The translations under genes were made by a program, and so were the position numbers. The notes below the pieces were generated by a model. The model was not told the DNA's origin. It saw only the letters and a program-made list of their open reading frames with translations, and searched no databases. This document shows, piece by piece, positions 17,727-28,507 of a DNA stretch of 64,000 nucleotides. The stretch comes from Candidatus Opimibacter iunctus (GTDB taxonomy: Bacteria > Bacteroidota > Bacteroidia > Chitinophagales > Saprospiraceae): NCBI GenBank assembly GCA_016716665.1, contig JADJVH010000002.1:1-64000 (forward strand), in the 5' to 3' direction. Position 1 is the stretch's first letter. Every line of letters begins with the position of its first letter.

Positions 17727-20700
17727 ATGAGCAGAAACGCGTCGTTTTTTTTAGGGGCATCCCTTTCATTGGTCTCTATCCTCTTCCTCTCCGAAAAGGC
17801 TATTGCATCATACAATCTCCCTGACCCATACCAATGGGCAGTGGATACCGCTGCTCAGATCACTAATGATACCACTCCGCTGACGGATCGTTATGGCAAC
17901 TGGATAGAAGATCCGGCCAATAACCCCTTTGACCTCCTCGACCCCGAAGATCTGGTCAAGACCGTGGAATACGACCCGGTCACAAACTCCTATATCCTCA
18001 CTGAAACGATTGGAGGTGAAAATTACAGAGCTCCTACCAGCATGACCTTTGAGGAATACCTCGAATGGAACCGTAAGGAAGAAGAGGCCGATTACTTTAA
18101 AAAACTGGCCGGGGCGGCAGCGGGAGACAGAAGTAAAAGCGGTAACCTGGACCCGGTAGCTGAAGTAGATATCTCTGACGACATCATCGATCGCCTTTTT
18201 GGAGGCACGACTGTAGACATACGCCCCCAGGGCAATGTGGACCTGACCTTTGGCCTTGATTATTACCGCCAGGACAACCCGATCCTTCCCGTAAGACAAC
18301 AACGCAATGGTCCACGGTTTGACTTTGACATGGACATCCAGGTCGATGTCAACGGCCAGATCGGGGAGAAACTCAACACTAGTTTCAATTACAATACCTC
18401 CAGGACCTTTGATTTCCAGAATAAGCTCAAGCTAGATTACAATTCAGATCTCTTTAGCGAAGATGAAATCCTCAAGTCTATAGAGGCAGGGGATGTCAGC
18501 TTACCCTTGAAGTCAACCCTCATCAAGGGGAGCCAAAGCTTGTTTGGCATCAAGACCGAACTCCAGTTTGGCCACCTGAGACTCACAGCAATTGCTTCAC
18601 AGCAAAACTCAAAGCAGAATAGTATTCAGATTCAAGGGGGTAGTACACTGCAAGAGTTTTCAGTCTATGCTGACCAATACGACGAAAACCGCCACTTCTT
18701 CCTCTCCCATTTCAACCGCAATGGATTTGAAGAAGGGCTCAAGAATCTCCCACAGATCAATGCCCTCTTCCATATCACCCGATTGGAAGTATGGGTGACC
18801 AATGACCGCAACCAGACCACCGATGTACGGGATATCGTGGCCATGTCAGACCTCGGTGAGTGGAGGCGCATGACTAATGATGAGCCTGACAAGTGGCGTA
18901 ATCCGGATACCAACTCTATCAAGGATATCTGCATGCGCGATATCCTGCCGGACAACACTACCAACTTTATCATGAGAGAACTCCGGAGGACTCCGGACAT
19001 CAGGGATCTCGATAATACTGTAAAAGCCCTTCAAAACCCACCATTTAATTTCAAATCACCAAGGGACTTTGAAAAGATTCAGGGAAGAAAACTGAATTCA
19101 AATGAATACCGGTTCAACCCTGACCTCGGGTTTATCTCCCTCAATATCCGTCTCGACCAGGATGAGGTGATCGGGGTCGCCTATGAATATACCTACAATG
19201 GCAAGGTATACCAGGTAGGGGAATTGTCCCAGGATATAGAGAATACTGATACCTCTGGTACACAGAAGGTGCTCTTCGTCAAATTGCTGAAAGGAACCAA
19301 TCAGCGTGTCGATCTGCCGATGTGGGACCTGATGATGAAAAACGTCTATCGTATCGGAGGAGGAGATCTCAATGCAGAGGAGTTTGAACTCGATGTATTC
19401 TATGATGATGCTGGCAAAGGCTTTAAACGCTTTCTTCCTGCAAACTCAGGACTTGAAAATCTTCCGCTGCTGACCATCTTCAACCTTGACAAGCTGAATG
19501 TCACCGGTGACCCTCAACCAGACGGAAGGTTTGACTTTATCACTGGAATCACGATCAACCCTCCATTAGGGACAGTGATGTTTCCGGTACTTGAGCCTTT
19601 TGGAACAACACTTAAGAATGCAATTGCAAGTGTAGGTGGAGTTGACACAGCCTATGTGTACCAACAACTCTATGACAGTACAATCGTCCGTGCAAGAGAA
19701 TATCCTGAGCTCAACAGATATACCCTCAAAGGGAAAGCCAAGACAAGCACATCAAGTGATATTTCACTGGGTGCGTTTAATATCCCACCCGGTTCTGTAA
19801 GGGTAACTGCAGGCGGACAATTGCTCAAAGAAAATGAAGACTACACGATTGACTACAACATCGGTAGGATAAAAATCTTAAACCAGGCTTTCCTTCAGCC
19901 CAGCACCCCGATCAATGTCTCCTTTGAGGACAATGCCCTCTTTAGCTTCAACAACAAGACCATGCTGGGCCTCAGGGCAGATTACGAAGTCAACGAACAC
20001 CTGAGTGTCGGAGGTACCTACCTCCACATGTACGAAAGACCATATACCCAAAAGGTCAATATCGGCGATGACCCAATCAACAACAGAATCTATGGTCTCG
20101 ATGTCAACTACAGCAACGAAGCTCCATGGTTGACCAAGCTGGTCGATAAGATCCCGCTGATCAATACCAATGCACCATCCAATATCACCTTTGAAGCGGA
20201 AATGGCTGCATTGAAACCAAGTCACTCCAGGGCGATTGATAAGAACAAGAAGGATGATTCTGGTATCGTATCCCTGGATGACTTTCAAGGCACCACCAGC
20301 AACTTTGACCTGCGTACACCGACCACAGCATGGGTTCTGGCTTCCACCCCGCAGAATGCTGAGATTGATGGCCAGGCGGTATTTCAGGAAGCAAATGAAA
20401 TCGACAGCCTGCTCTATGGCGTCAACAGAGCGCAGATCAACTGGTACCGTATCGACCAAGGTGCGCGTAACAACAGTGGCAATGACAATAACAATCCTTA
20501 TACCCGCTTAGTCAGTCAGCAGGAAATCTTTGAAAACAAAACACCAAGCTTTGGGCTCAATGATTTCAGGACATTTGATATCAACTATCTTCCTAAAGAA
20601 AGGGGGGCCTATAATTTTGATCTTCCAGGCGGCACTCCAAGATCTGCTGGTATTGACCCTGCCACATGCGAACTCATAGCCCCTGAAACCAGGTGGGGTG

Positions 20701-23700
20701 GAATCATGCGCAGCCTGAATCAGGTCAACTTTGAACAAGCCAATATCGAATCCATCGAATTTTGGGTACTTGACCCTTACCTCCAGCCGGACAGAGGCTC
20801 TGATGGTAAAATTGTCATCCAGATTGGTAATATTTCAGAAGACATCCTCCGCGACAGCCGCAAGTTTTTTGAACATGGACTTCCACTGTCACCTAACGAT
20901 GGTCCGGTAGACACTACAAACTGGGGAAAAATCCCACGTATTCCAGCGACAGTCAATGCATTTTCTAACAATGTAGATGCCCGCCAAAAGCAGGATGTCG
21001 GATTGGATGGACTTAACAATGATGAGGAGCGTTCTTTCTTTAAAGGATATCTTGATGCATTGCAAGCCGCGGGGTCAAGTGTAGATTGTATCACCAAAGC
21101 CCAGATGGACCCTGCAAAGGATGACTTCGCTTACTTCCTTGATGATGCTGTATATCCTGACGGTACGAGCATATTCGAGCGGTACAGTAAGTACAATGGT
21201 ACCCAGGGCAATTCGCCTCCCCCAAAAGAAGGAGATAAAAATGTAAACGCTTCCACCAATATCCCGGACAGCGAAGACATCAACAATGACAACACGATGA
21301 GTGAAAACGAATCGTATTACGAATACGTCATTCAACTCGAAAAGGATCCAAACGGCAATAACGATCTCGGTAATCTCAATCCAAATAATCCGCAGATCAC
21401 AGACGTAGTCAACACGCCAAATGGTACATGGTACAGGTTTAGAATTCCTCTGGATGAGTATACCAGGGCTGTCAATGGTATTAGTGATTTCAGGTCCATA
21501 CGTTTTATGCGGATGTTCCTCACCCAGTTTACCCAGCAGACCACCCTCCGTTTTGCTACACTCGACCTGGTCAGAAACCAGTGGAGACGGGTGACACGTG
21601 ACCTCGTATGTGGCCAGGATGGACAGGCAGAACTGTTCCTGGATGCGGTCAACATAGAGGAAAATTCAGATAAGATCCCTTTCCGATATGACATTCCCCT
21701 GGGTATCCAGCGCGAGCAGATCACAAGCAGTACGTACCAGGATGTATATCAAAACGAGCAATCCTTACAGCTCAAGTTTGATCACCTCGAAGATGGTTGT
21801 GAGCGCCAGGTATACAAGAGCCTAGATCTCGATCTCCGCGTGTTCAAGAACATTGAGATGTTTGTTCATGCTGAAGAAAGGGATGCAAATGACCCACAAT
21901 TGCAGATCCCTGATGAAGCCGTCAAGTTATTTATCCGACTTGGATCCGACTTCAAGGACAATTACTATGAATACGAAGTGCCACTATACCCTTCCAGGGA
22001 TCCGAACCTTGTGGGAGATGCCTATAAGGAAGAGTTATGGCGTGTAGAAAACACTGTACAGTTTGCATTGCAGGAACTGACAGATCTGAAGATAGCACGT
22101 AACGAAAGCGGAACTGATTTGACCGAGGTGTATACTCAGGATGTAACACAAGTCATTGACGGAGTTACGGTGCAGCGGAAATTCAGGATCAAGGGAAATC
22201 CAACACTTGGTTATGTGCGCAATGTCCTCATCGGGGTGCGCAATGATGTTGGTGATGAATTTACTGCGCCATACTCTGGTGAGGTTTGGGTCAATGAGTT
22301 GCGCATGGTAGGCCTTGAAGAAAGGGGTGGTGTGGCAGGTCTGGCCAGGCTCGATGCTGACCTCGCAGATTTAGGTAGTGTAGGTATAGCCGGTAATTAC
22401 TCCAGTATCGGATGGGGTGCATTGGATCAAAAGCTCGATGACCGTGCCAAGGAAAGTGTTACCCAGGTAGACTTTTCAACAAACCTCCAGCTTGGTAAAT
22501 TCCTTGGAGCTAACTCCAAATTGCAGATTCCATTTTACTATCAGTATAGTGAGACCGTGCGCAAGCCTCAGTTTGATGCGCTTGATCTCGACCTGCCATT
22601 GGATGAAAAGCTCAAGAGTATAGCTGACCCTGTAGAGCGGGACAGTGTGCGTGAGCAATCACAGGATTTCAGCTCGCTCAAGCAGATCAGCATCACCAAT
22701 ATGCGCGTTAATGGAGGAGGCGGTGGAAAGCCGATGCCGTGGGATATTTCTAATCTTGCTGCGAGCTATGCATACTCGAGGACCTATGCCAGGAATGAAG
22801 TGGTCGAAAAAGACCAGCTCGATCAGCATCGTGCCTCTCTTGATTATATCTACAGTATTTCATCCAAGCCTCTTGAGCCGTTTAAAGGACTGTCCAAGAG
22901 CAACTGGTTGAAGTGGCTGACGGAAATCAACCTGAATCCTATACCAAGCAGTTTCACATTTGGTACTGTGATGGATCGTAAGTTTGGTGAGCGATCTTAT
23001 CGTTTTTCAGATCCGATCTTCAAGACCTGGTATGACAAACGCTTTACCTGGGTACGTACCTATAGCCTGCGTTGGGATCTGACCAGATCGATTAAGATCA
23101 ATTTCAATGCAGCCAATGCCGCTGTAGTGGATGAACCTAATGAGTATATAGACAGGAACACGCTCGAACTCATTGATCCCAAAGACAGAAAGCAGGCAAT
23201 CTGGGACAACATTTTGGACGGAGGCCGTACCAAGGATTATAACCACCAGTTCAGGGCCACCTTTGCTGTTCCATTGAAGACCATTCCACTGGTAGACTGG
23301 ATCAGGATGGACCTGAGTTATGATGCAACCTACAGTTGGAAGGCAGCCTCGATCAACACAGACTCCCTGGGTAATGTGATTCAGAACGGACAGACCAACC
23401 AGATCTCTACCGAGTTTGATTTTGTAAAACTCTACAACAAGTCAGCGTTTCTAAACAAGATCAATAAAACCGGAAGCAGTGCGGGTGCTAATCAGGGAGG
23501 ACGAACACCTGCCAGGCAAGGTCCTACCAAGCCGACAGTAGATCCTCCAAAAGATGATCCTAATGCCAAGGACAATACTAAGAGCGATGCGAAAGCAGAT
23601 GATGATAAGAAGAAGAGCAAGGAGATAAGCCCTCCATTGAAGGTGGCCCTGCGCATGTTGATGGCGATCCGCAAATTCAGAATCAATTATGGCGAGACCA

Positions 23701-25118
23701 ATGGAACTACAATTCCGGGCTATACACCGGCATCCGAAATCCTCGGCAGTAGCAAAGGTTTAGGTGCGCCGGGACTGAGCTTTATCAGTGGTATCCAGCC
23801 GAAGATCAACCGGAAGGCTTACGCTGATGATGGCGACTACCTGGCTGAAGCGAGAGCCAATGGATGGATCACCACCAATGCATTCCAGAATGCCCCTGTC
23901 CTCCAATTCAAGACCAAAGCTTTAGATAGCCGTATATCCGTCGAACCATTCACTGATTTCAAGATTGATTTTGATTTCACGCGCAATCTGACCACTAATT
24001 TTTCAGTCTTTTTCAAGACGTACAATAAGACAGGCAATACAATCGACGATATCGGCCGCAGGTCCCCACGGGAGATTGGAACATTTACCATATCCTACCT
24101 GGCGATCCCGACACTGTTTGGTGCTGACTCACTCAGTGTAAACAAACTCTTCGATAAGTTTGAAACCAACAGGGCGATCATCTCCAAGGAGCGAGGTGTT
24201 GGCGAACACGAAATTGATGGAACACAATATGCCGAAGGTTTCGGACGCAAGCAGCAGGATATCCTGGTTCCTGCATTCCTCTCCGCATATACAGACAAGT
24301 CGCCTACAAACTTTGAGTTTACCGACATGTTTGACTGGATCCCAAGGCCAAACTGGACCTTGAGCTATAATGGATTGAGCAAACTAAAGATGTTTAAGGA
24401 CATCTTCAGCAATGTTCGCCTGACACATGGTTACAAGTCATCGCTTACCATCAATTCATTTGAGTCCGATCTGAGTTATGATGACTATGATGAAACTACC
24501 CAACAGGAAGTTGGTCAGCGTAACATCATGAATCTTGACTCGATCAGCAAGAACTATTATTCACAGTTCCTGCTGCCATCGATCATCATCGAAGAGTCAT
24601 TTGCTCCACTGATCGGACTTGATGTCAAGATGAAGAATGATATGAACTTCAGTTTTGCCTACACCAAGCGGCGTGGGTTGACGATGGGCTTTATCTCCTA
24701 TGAGCTTGCAGAGACCAGATCTACTACAGTTGATTTTGGTTTTGACTGGAAGCTAAAGGATGTACGTATCGGTTTCTTGCCTGGATTCAATAGCGCAGCC
24801 AATAAGAAGAAACCCAGTGCAAATAAGCCGGGAGGTACAGGTGGTACACCTAAGCTAGGCAATGACCTTAACTTCCTCTTTGATCTTTCGTTCTCTGACA
24901 ATGTCACCTTCAATCACCTGCTCGATCAGCAAGCCGGTGCAAGGCCTACACGCGGATCAAAGGATATCACGATATCACCTGCGATCAGCTATGACGTCAA
25001 CAAGAACGTCAGCCTCAGGTTCTTCTGTGATTACAGGCGCCAGCAGCCCTACGTCAGTAACTCCTACCTCGTAGTCAATGTCGAGGGTGGTATCACTGTG
25101 CGGATCAAACTGGAGTAA
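17727..25118 (+). CDS. sprA: SprA, outer-membrane translocon of type IX secretion
   Basis: SprA (Sov in Porphyromonas) is the very large outer-membrane barrel through which type IX secretion cargo and gliding adhesins leave the cell. The 2463-residue protein has a signal peptide (about 1-28). The family signature follows near residues 165-235: DIRPQGNVDLTFGLDY, then FDFDMDIQVDVNGQIGEKL and NYNTSRTFDFQNKLKLDY. The rest shows dense beta-strand periodicity to the C-terminal VNVEGGITVRIKLE. A charged, low-complexity insert (about residues 1918-1970, rich in Lys, Asp, Pro) interrupts the later barrel region and probably forms an exposed loop. The 7.4 kb frame is intact. No other T9SS component and no cargo with a T9SS C-terminal domain is seen in the window. 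Confidence 0.95.
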   Translation: MSRNASFFLGASLSLVSILFLSEKAIASYNLPDPYQWAVDTAAQITNDTTPLTDRYGNWIEDPANNPFDLLDPEDLVKTVEYDPVTNSYILTETIGGENYRAPTSMTFEEYLEWNRKEEEADYFKKLAGAAAGDRSKSGNLDPVAEVDISDDIIDRLFGGTTVDIRPQGNVDLTFGLDYYRQDNPILPVRQQRNGPRFDFDMDIQVDVNGQIGEKLNTSFNYNTSRTFDFQNKLKLDYNSDLFSEDEILKSIEAGDVSLPLKSTLIKGSQSLFGIKTELQFGHLRLTAIASQQNSKQNSIQIQGGSTLQEFSVYADQYDENRHFFLSHFNRNGFEEGLKNLPQINALFHITRLEVWVTNDRNQTTDVRDIVAMSDLGEWRRMTNDEPDKWRNPDTNSIKDICMRDILPDNTTNFIMRELRRTPDIRDLDNTVKALQNPPFNFKSPRDFEKIQGRKLNSNEYRFNPDLGFISLNIRLDQDEVIGVAYEYTYNGKVYQVGELSQDIENTDTSGTQKVLFVKLLKGTNQRVDLPMWDLMMKNVYRIGGGDLNAEEFELDVFYDDAGKGFKRFLPANSGLENLPLLTIFNLDKLNVTGDPQPDGRFDFITGITINPPLGTVMFPVLEPFGTTLKNAIASVGGVDTAYVYQQLYDSTIVRAREYPELNRYTLKGKAKTSTSSDISLGAFNIPPGSVRVTAGGQLLKENEDYTIDYNIGRIKILNQAFLQPSTPINVSFEDNALFSFNNKTMLGLRADYEVNEHLSVGGTYLHMYERPYTQKVNIGDDPINNRIYGLDVNYSNEAPWLTKLVDKIPLINTNAPSNITFEAEMAALKPSHSRAIDKNKKDDSGIVSLDDFQGTTSNFDLRTPTTAWVLASTPQNAEIDGQAVFQEANEIDSLLYGVNRAQINWYRIDQGARNNSGNDNNNPYTRLVSQQEIFENKTPSFGLNDFRTFDINYLPKERGAYNFDLPGGTPRSAGIDPATCELIAPETRWGGIMRSLNQVNFEQANIESIEFWVLDPYLQPDRGSDGKIVIQIGNISEDILRDSRKFFEHGLPLSPNDGPVDTTNWGKIPRIPATVNAFSNNVDARQKQDVGLDGLNNDEERSFFKGYLDALQAAGSSVDCITKAQMDPAKDDFAYFLDDAVYPDGTSIFERYSKYNGTQGNSPPPKEGDKNVNASTNIPDSEDINNDNTMSENESYYEYVIQLEKDPNGNNDLGNLNPNNPQITDVVNTPNGTWYRFRIPLDEYTRAVNGISDFRSIRFMRMFLTQFTQQTTLRFATLDLVRNQWRRVTRDLVCGQDGQAELFLDAVNIEENSDKIPFRYDIPLGIQREQITSSTYQDVYQNEQSLQLKFDHLEDGCERQVYKSLDLDLRVFKNIEMFVHAEERDANDPQLQIPDEAVKLFIRLGSDFKDNYYEYEVPLYPSRDPNLVGDAYKEELWRVENTVQFALQELTDLKIARNESGTDLTEVYTQDVTQVIDGVTVQRKFRIKGNPTLGYVRNVLIGVRNDVGDEFTAPYSGEVWVNELRMVGLEERGGVAGLARLDADLADLGSVGIAGNYSSIGWGALDQKLDDRAKESVTQVDFSTNLQLGKFLGANSKLQIPFYYQYSETVRKPQFDALDLDLPLDEKLKSIADPVERDSVREQSQDFSSLKQISITNMRVNGGGGGKPMPWDISNLAASYAYSRTYARNEVVEKDQLDQHRASLDYIYSISSKPLEPFKGLSKSNWLKWLTEINLNPIPSSFTFGTVMDRKFGERSYRFSDPIFKTWYDKRFTWVRTYSLRWDLTRSIKINFNAANAAVVDEPNEYIDRNTLELIDPKDRKQAIWDNILDGGRTKDYNHQFRATFAVPLKTIPLVDWIRMDLSYDATYSWKAASINTDSLGNVIQNGQTNQISTEFDFVKLYNKSAFLNKINKTGSSAGANQGGRTPARQGPTKPTVDPPKDDPNAKDNTKSDAKADDDKKKSKEISPPLKVALRMLMAIRKFRINYGETNGTTIPGYTPASEILGSSKGLGAPGLSFISGIQPKINRKAYADDGDYLAEARANGWITTNAFQNAPVLQFKTKALDSRISVEPFTDFKIDFDFTRNLTTNFSVFFKTYNKTGNTIDDIGRRSPREIGTFTISYLAIPTLFGADSLSVNKLFDKFETNRAIISKERGVGEHEIDGTQYAEGFGRKQQDILVPAFLSAYTDKSPTNFEFTDMFDWIPRPNWTLSYNGLSKLKMFKDIFSNVRLTHGYKSSLTINSFESDLSYDDYDETTQQEVGQRNIMNLDSISKNYYSQFLLPSIIIEESFAPLIGLDVKMKNDMNFSFAYTKRRGLTMGFISYELAETRSTTVDFGFDWKLKDVRIGFLPGFNSAANKKKPSANKPGGTGGTPKLGNDLNFLFDLSFSDNVTFNHLLDQQAGARPTRGSKDITISPAISYDVNKNVSLRFFCDYRRQQPYVSNSYLVVNVEGGITVRIKLE

Positions 25119-25123
25119 TAGGT

Positions 25124-26164
25124 TTAGCAGAAGATCGCATTGATCTGATCTGTTTCAATCAGGAAGCCGTCATGTCCATACGGAGATTGGAGGATATGCA
25201 GGTCTGCCTGTGGAAGATGCGCCATGAGATACAGCTGTTGTGATACAGGAATCAGGTGGTCTGAATCAATACCGATAATCGTTGCTCCCATCTTCAATTG
25301 CATGAGTGCCTCCGGGATAATGCCTCTGCCCCTTCCCAAGTGATGGGTGTCAAGCGTCTGTATCAGATGCCAGTAGCAGTGCGCATAGAAGCGGTTGACT
25401 AATTTCTCTCCCTGATGTTGGATATAGGATGATGCGCGAAGCGACGAGATCTTTTCATCCACATCTGTTTGCGTTTCGATATAAGCATCTATAGTCCTGT
25501 AGCCAAGCAATGCCATGCCTCTTGCAGCTTTCATGCCTGCAGCTCCGGCACTATCCTTGTTTTCAGTTAAGGTAGGATCAGCCATCATCGCGAGTCGCTG
25601 TGCTTCATGGCCTGCGATCGCCCAGGCGGATTCTCTCGCACTGGTCACTAGCAGGCCGAGGTGCTTGATTCGGTCAGGGATCAGATAGGCATATTCGAGG
25701 ACCTGATGGCCTCCGCATGAGCCGCCGATACACAAATGAATCTCCTCGATGCCAAGATGCATACGCAGTCTGTCGTGAGCCCTCACCCAATCCCTGATCG
25801 TCACCAATGGCCAATCCATTCCATAAGGTTGGCCCGATAGTGGATTGATACTCCTGGCTCCGGTAGTACCATAACATGAGCCAAGTACGTTGGCACATAC
25901 GATAAAATACTTTGTTGGGTCAAGTGTCTTGCCTTCACCAAACAGACCACTCCACCAATCATCAACACGACTGTTGGCCGTCAGGGCGTGGCATACCCAG
26001 ATGACATTATTTCTAGTTGCATTGAGTGTGCCATACGTGTGATAGGCTATCGTGATTCCTTTTGAAAAGGTATATCCTGTTTCAGTGACGAAGGGGTCGG
26101 TATCGTGAAAATAACTGATCCCTGGTATGTCTACCGGCAATAGGTAGTCAGGGCCTGCCATCAT
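25124..26164 (-). CDS. metX: Homoserine O-acyltransferase MetX
   Basis: Activates homoserine by acylation for methionine synthesis. The 346-residue alpha/beta hydrolase has the nucleophile S149 in CIGGSCGGHQVLEY, the acid D303 in GIDSDHL, and the His in SPYGHDGFL near the C-terminus. GTTGARSINP is also typical. The family uses acetyl- or succinyl-CoA; the sequence alone does not settle which. The start overlaps the metZ stop as ATGA, so the two genes are translationally coupled. The end faces sprA with only five bases between. Confidence 0.92.
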   Translation of the reverse strand: MMAGPDYLLPVDIPGISYFHDTDPFVTETGYTFSKGITIAYHTYGTLNATRNNVIWVCHALTANSRVDDWWSGLFGEGKTLDPTKYFIVCANVLGSCYGTTGARSINPLSGQPYGMDWPLVTIRDWVRAHDRLRMHLGIEEIHLCIGGSCGGHQVLEYAYLIPDRIKHLGLLVTSARESAWAIAGHEAQRLAMMADPTLTENKDSAGAAGMKAARGMALLGYRTIDAYIETQTDVDEKISSLRASSYIQHQGEKLVNRFYAHCYWHLIQTLDTHHLGRGRGIIPEALMQLKMGATIIGIDSDHLIPVSQQLYLMAHLPQADLHILQSPYGHDGFLIETDQINAIFC

Positions 26165-27330
26165 TGCGCACTCAGGATAAGGGCCTGGTCAATATCACGG
26201 ATGATATCATCGATGTGCTCAAGTCCGGTGGAGATACGTATGAGTCCATCTGTGATGCCGGTAGCAAGCCTTGCTTCCGGAGTGAGTTTGGCATGTGTGG
26301 TAGATGCCGGGTGTGTGGCGATGCTCCTGGTGTCCCCGAGATTGGCTGTCAGTGACAACATCTTCAATGCATCTAAGAATCGTTTACCCTGCGCCAGGCC
26401 GCCGGCGATTTCAAAAGTGACAAGGCCACCTCCGAGTTTCATTTGCTTGCGTGCTATAGCTGCACCCGGATGACTATCGAGAAAAGGATAACGGACATTA
26501 TGGCATTGAGTATGATCCATGAGGAATGTGGCCAGCCGTTCTGCGTTGTCGCAATGCCTGTCCATGCGAACGGCAAGTGTTTCGAGACTTTTCGAGAGAA
26601 CCCATGCATTGAATGGCGATAGGGCAGGGCCGGTACTGCGGCACAATTTTTTTATCTCTGTGATGAGGTCTTGTCTTCCGGCTGCTATTCCGCCTACTAC
26701 TCGTCCCTGTCCATCGATATATTTGGTCGCACTGTGTGTGATCAGGTCAGCACCCCATTGAGCGGGTTTTTGCAAATAGGGTGTAGCGAAACAATTGTCC
26801 ACATTGAGGATCAAATTATTTTTTACACAAAATGCTTTTGCTGCCTCAAGATCAATAATATCGAGCCCGGGATTGGAAGGAGTTTCAACAAAAAACATTT
26901 TTGTCGCTGGCCTTACTGCATCAGCCCATGTCTGTTGATCTGACGGATCTACGAGCGTGACCTCAATATTCCACTTAGGAAGATATTGATGGAGGATAGT
27001 ATGTGTGGATCCGAATACAGCGCGTGATGAAATCAAATGGTCACCTGCCTTGAGCAGGGCCATGAATGAAGCGAATATGGCGGCCATCCCACTCGCTGTG
27101 GCTACTGCATCATCTGTCCCTTCGAGCGCAGCCATTTTATCTTCGAGTTCTGTACAATTTGGATTGGTAAACCGGCTGTAGATATTGCCTTCCTGCTCGT
27201 CGGCAAACATCGCCCGCATCTGTTCGGCGTCATCAAATACAAAACTCGAGGTGGGAAACATAGGCGTGCTATGCTCCTGTTGAGCCGTCCTGTTGGTTTG
27301 TGTCCGGATAGCGAGCGTCTCAAATTTCAT
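26161..27330 (-). CDS. metZ: O-acylhomoserine sulfhydrylase MetZ
   Basis: A PLP enzyme that makes homocysteine from acylated homoserine and sulfide. The 389-residue protein is of the Cys/Met metabolism PLP family: YSRFTNPNCTELE near the N-terminus, the SRAVFGST loop, D178 region NVDNCFATP, and PLP lysine K203 in THSATKYIDGQGRVVGG. The last motif favours MetZ over cystathionine gamma-synthase. It is coupled to metX, which gives a direct sulfhydrylation pathway in two adjacent genes. No SAM riboswitch is visible in the 54 bases before it. Confidence 0.9.
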   Translation of the reverse strand: MKFETLAIRTQTNRTAQQEHSTPMFPTSSFVFDDAEQMRAMFADEQEGNIYSRFTNPNCTELEDKMAALEGTDDAVATASGMAAIFASFMALLKAGDHLISSRAVFGSTHTILHQYLPKWNIEVTLVDPSDQQTWADAVRPATKMFFVETPSNPGLDIIDLEAAKAFCVKNNLILNVDNCFATPYLQKPAQWGADLITHSATKYIDGQGRVVGGIAAGRQDLITEIKKLCRSTGPALSPFNAWVLSKSLETLAVRMDRHCDNAERLATFLMDHTQCHNVRYPFLDSHPGAAIARKQMKLGGGLVTFEIAGGLAQGKRFLDALKMLSLTANLGDTRSIATHPASTTHAKLTPEARLATGITDGLIRISTGLEHIDDIIRDIDQALILSAQ

Positions 27331-27384
27331 GCGCTTACAGTTGATACCGTGCCGGTGTTAGCCTGGCACTGCAGTGGTGAGTAA

Positions 27385-28390
27385 CTATTGCGGTGTTGCG
27401 GATGAATTGTAGAGATAAGCCGTGACGACCTGTCCTACTGCACCGAGTACATTGGGATCGATCACACTCATATTGTCACCATGGGTATGCCAGTGATCAC
27501 CAAATCCCTTGGCACTATCCACCGGCTTGTTGATGATGTCGATCATCGGGATATCTGTGCTGAGATTGACGAAATAGTGATCGTCAGTGATAGGCCTGCT
27601 CTTCACATCCAGGAAGTAAGCTGACTTATTCATCCCACGTGCCAGTGCCCAGAGCTTGTCATAATGCTGGTGGATGCGGCTCACCTTGGCGGGTACAAAT
27701 ACACCGTTCAGATCTTCTTTCTGAAACGTAGCACCTTTCGCTCCTACCATGTCGAGGAGGATTCCATATTCAGCCCTGTATCCATGCGCATGTGGATTCT
27801 GGGCCCAGTATTGCGAGCCCAGGCACCAGGTTTCAGCACCACCATCTGAAGATCCCTGGTCCTCTGCATCCAAAGAATACAAGGTCGACACCTATAGAGA
27901 TTGGATTTTCCTTGAGCACCCTGGCTATTTCAAGTAATATGCCTACACCGCTACCGCCATCATCCGCACCATCACTCGGCTTGTCTGCCCCTGTCTTGTC
28001 CTCATCTGCAGCAAACCTTGTATCCCAATGCGCTGCGAGTACCACTCTACGGGCATACGTAGGATTGAAAGCGGCAATTACATTTGCAGCTCTCACTTCG
28101 CCAATGGTTGCAGTACTTGCATTAAACGATTGCTCTGTGACATTGGCCCCATAGCTCTTGAGTTTCTTTACGAGCCATTGCCGCATTGCCTTGTGTGCAT
28201 CCGTACCCGGTACACGCGGACCGAAAGCCACCTGCCGCTCCACCATCGCATAGGCTGTATCCCTCGAAAAGACAGGCACCTTGACAGGCGTCACATGCGT
28301 TGGCTTGTCATCAGCAGGTACAGTAGTCACCGGATCCTGCTTGCACGACGTGACCAATACGATAAAGAGAAAAAAGTATATATGTTTCAT
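27385..28390 (-). CDS. M28-type lipoprotein, glutaminyl cyclase-like (frameshifted)
   Basis: About 334 residues after correcting one base. The protein is a lipoprotein (VLVTSC at the N-terminus). It has the zinc-binding layout of the M28 peptidase/glutaminyl cyclase superfamily: AAHWDTR, DGADDGGSGVG, DAEDQGSSDGG and a terminal WHTHGDN. Bacteroidota glutaminyl cyclases are envelope M28-like proteins that turn N-terminal Gln into pyroglutamate; several exported proteins in this window would expose Gln after signal cleavage. An aminopeptidase role remains possible. Near 27870 the minus strand reads TTTGGATG where TTTGATG would join the two halves (VFF to DAEDQG). Located between cysS and metZ on the same strand. 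Confidence 0.82.
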
Positions 28391-28426
28391 GATTGCCTCT
28401 GATGAATCCCCTTTAGATTAAAAGGG

Positions 28427-28468
28427 TTTAATGTTAAATGTTCAACGTTTATTGTTAAATGTAATATG
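28427..28468. repeat. Heptamer array upstream of M28 gene
   Basis: Six in-phase units: TTTAATG, TTAAATG, TTCAACG, TTTATTG, TTAAATG, TAATATG. It lies between the M28-type gene start and the cysS end. Confidence 0.75.
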
Positions 28469-28507
28469 GTAATGGTCCATTGACAAATAATTAATTTTTT
28501 ATAAACC

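Noticed and set aside
20236..20511. Frames inside sprA on either strand, some 60-190 codons long
   Set aside because: They are shadows of the sprA reading frame without independent start signals or protein character.
27331..27384. SAM riboswitch before metZ
   Set aside because: Only 54 bases separate the genes and no multi-stem leader with a terminator is present.
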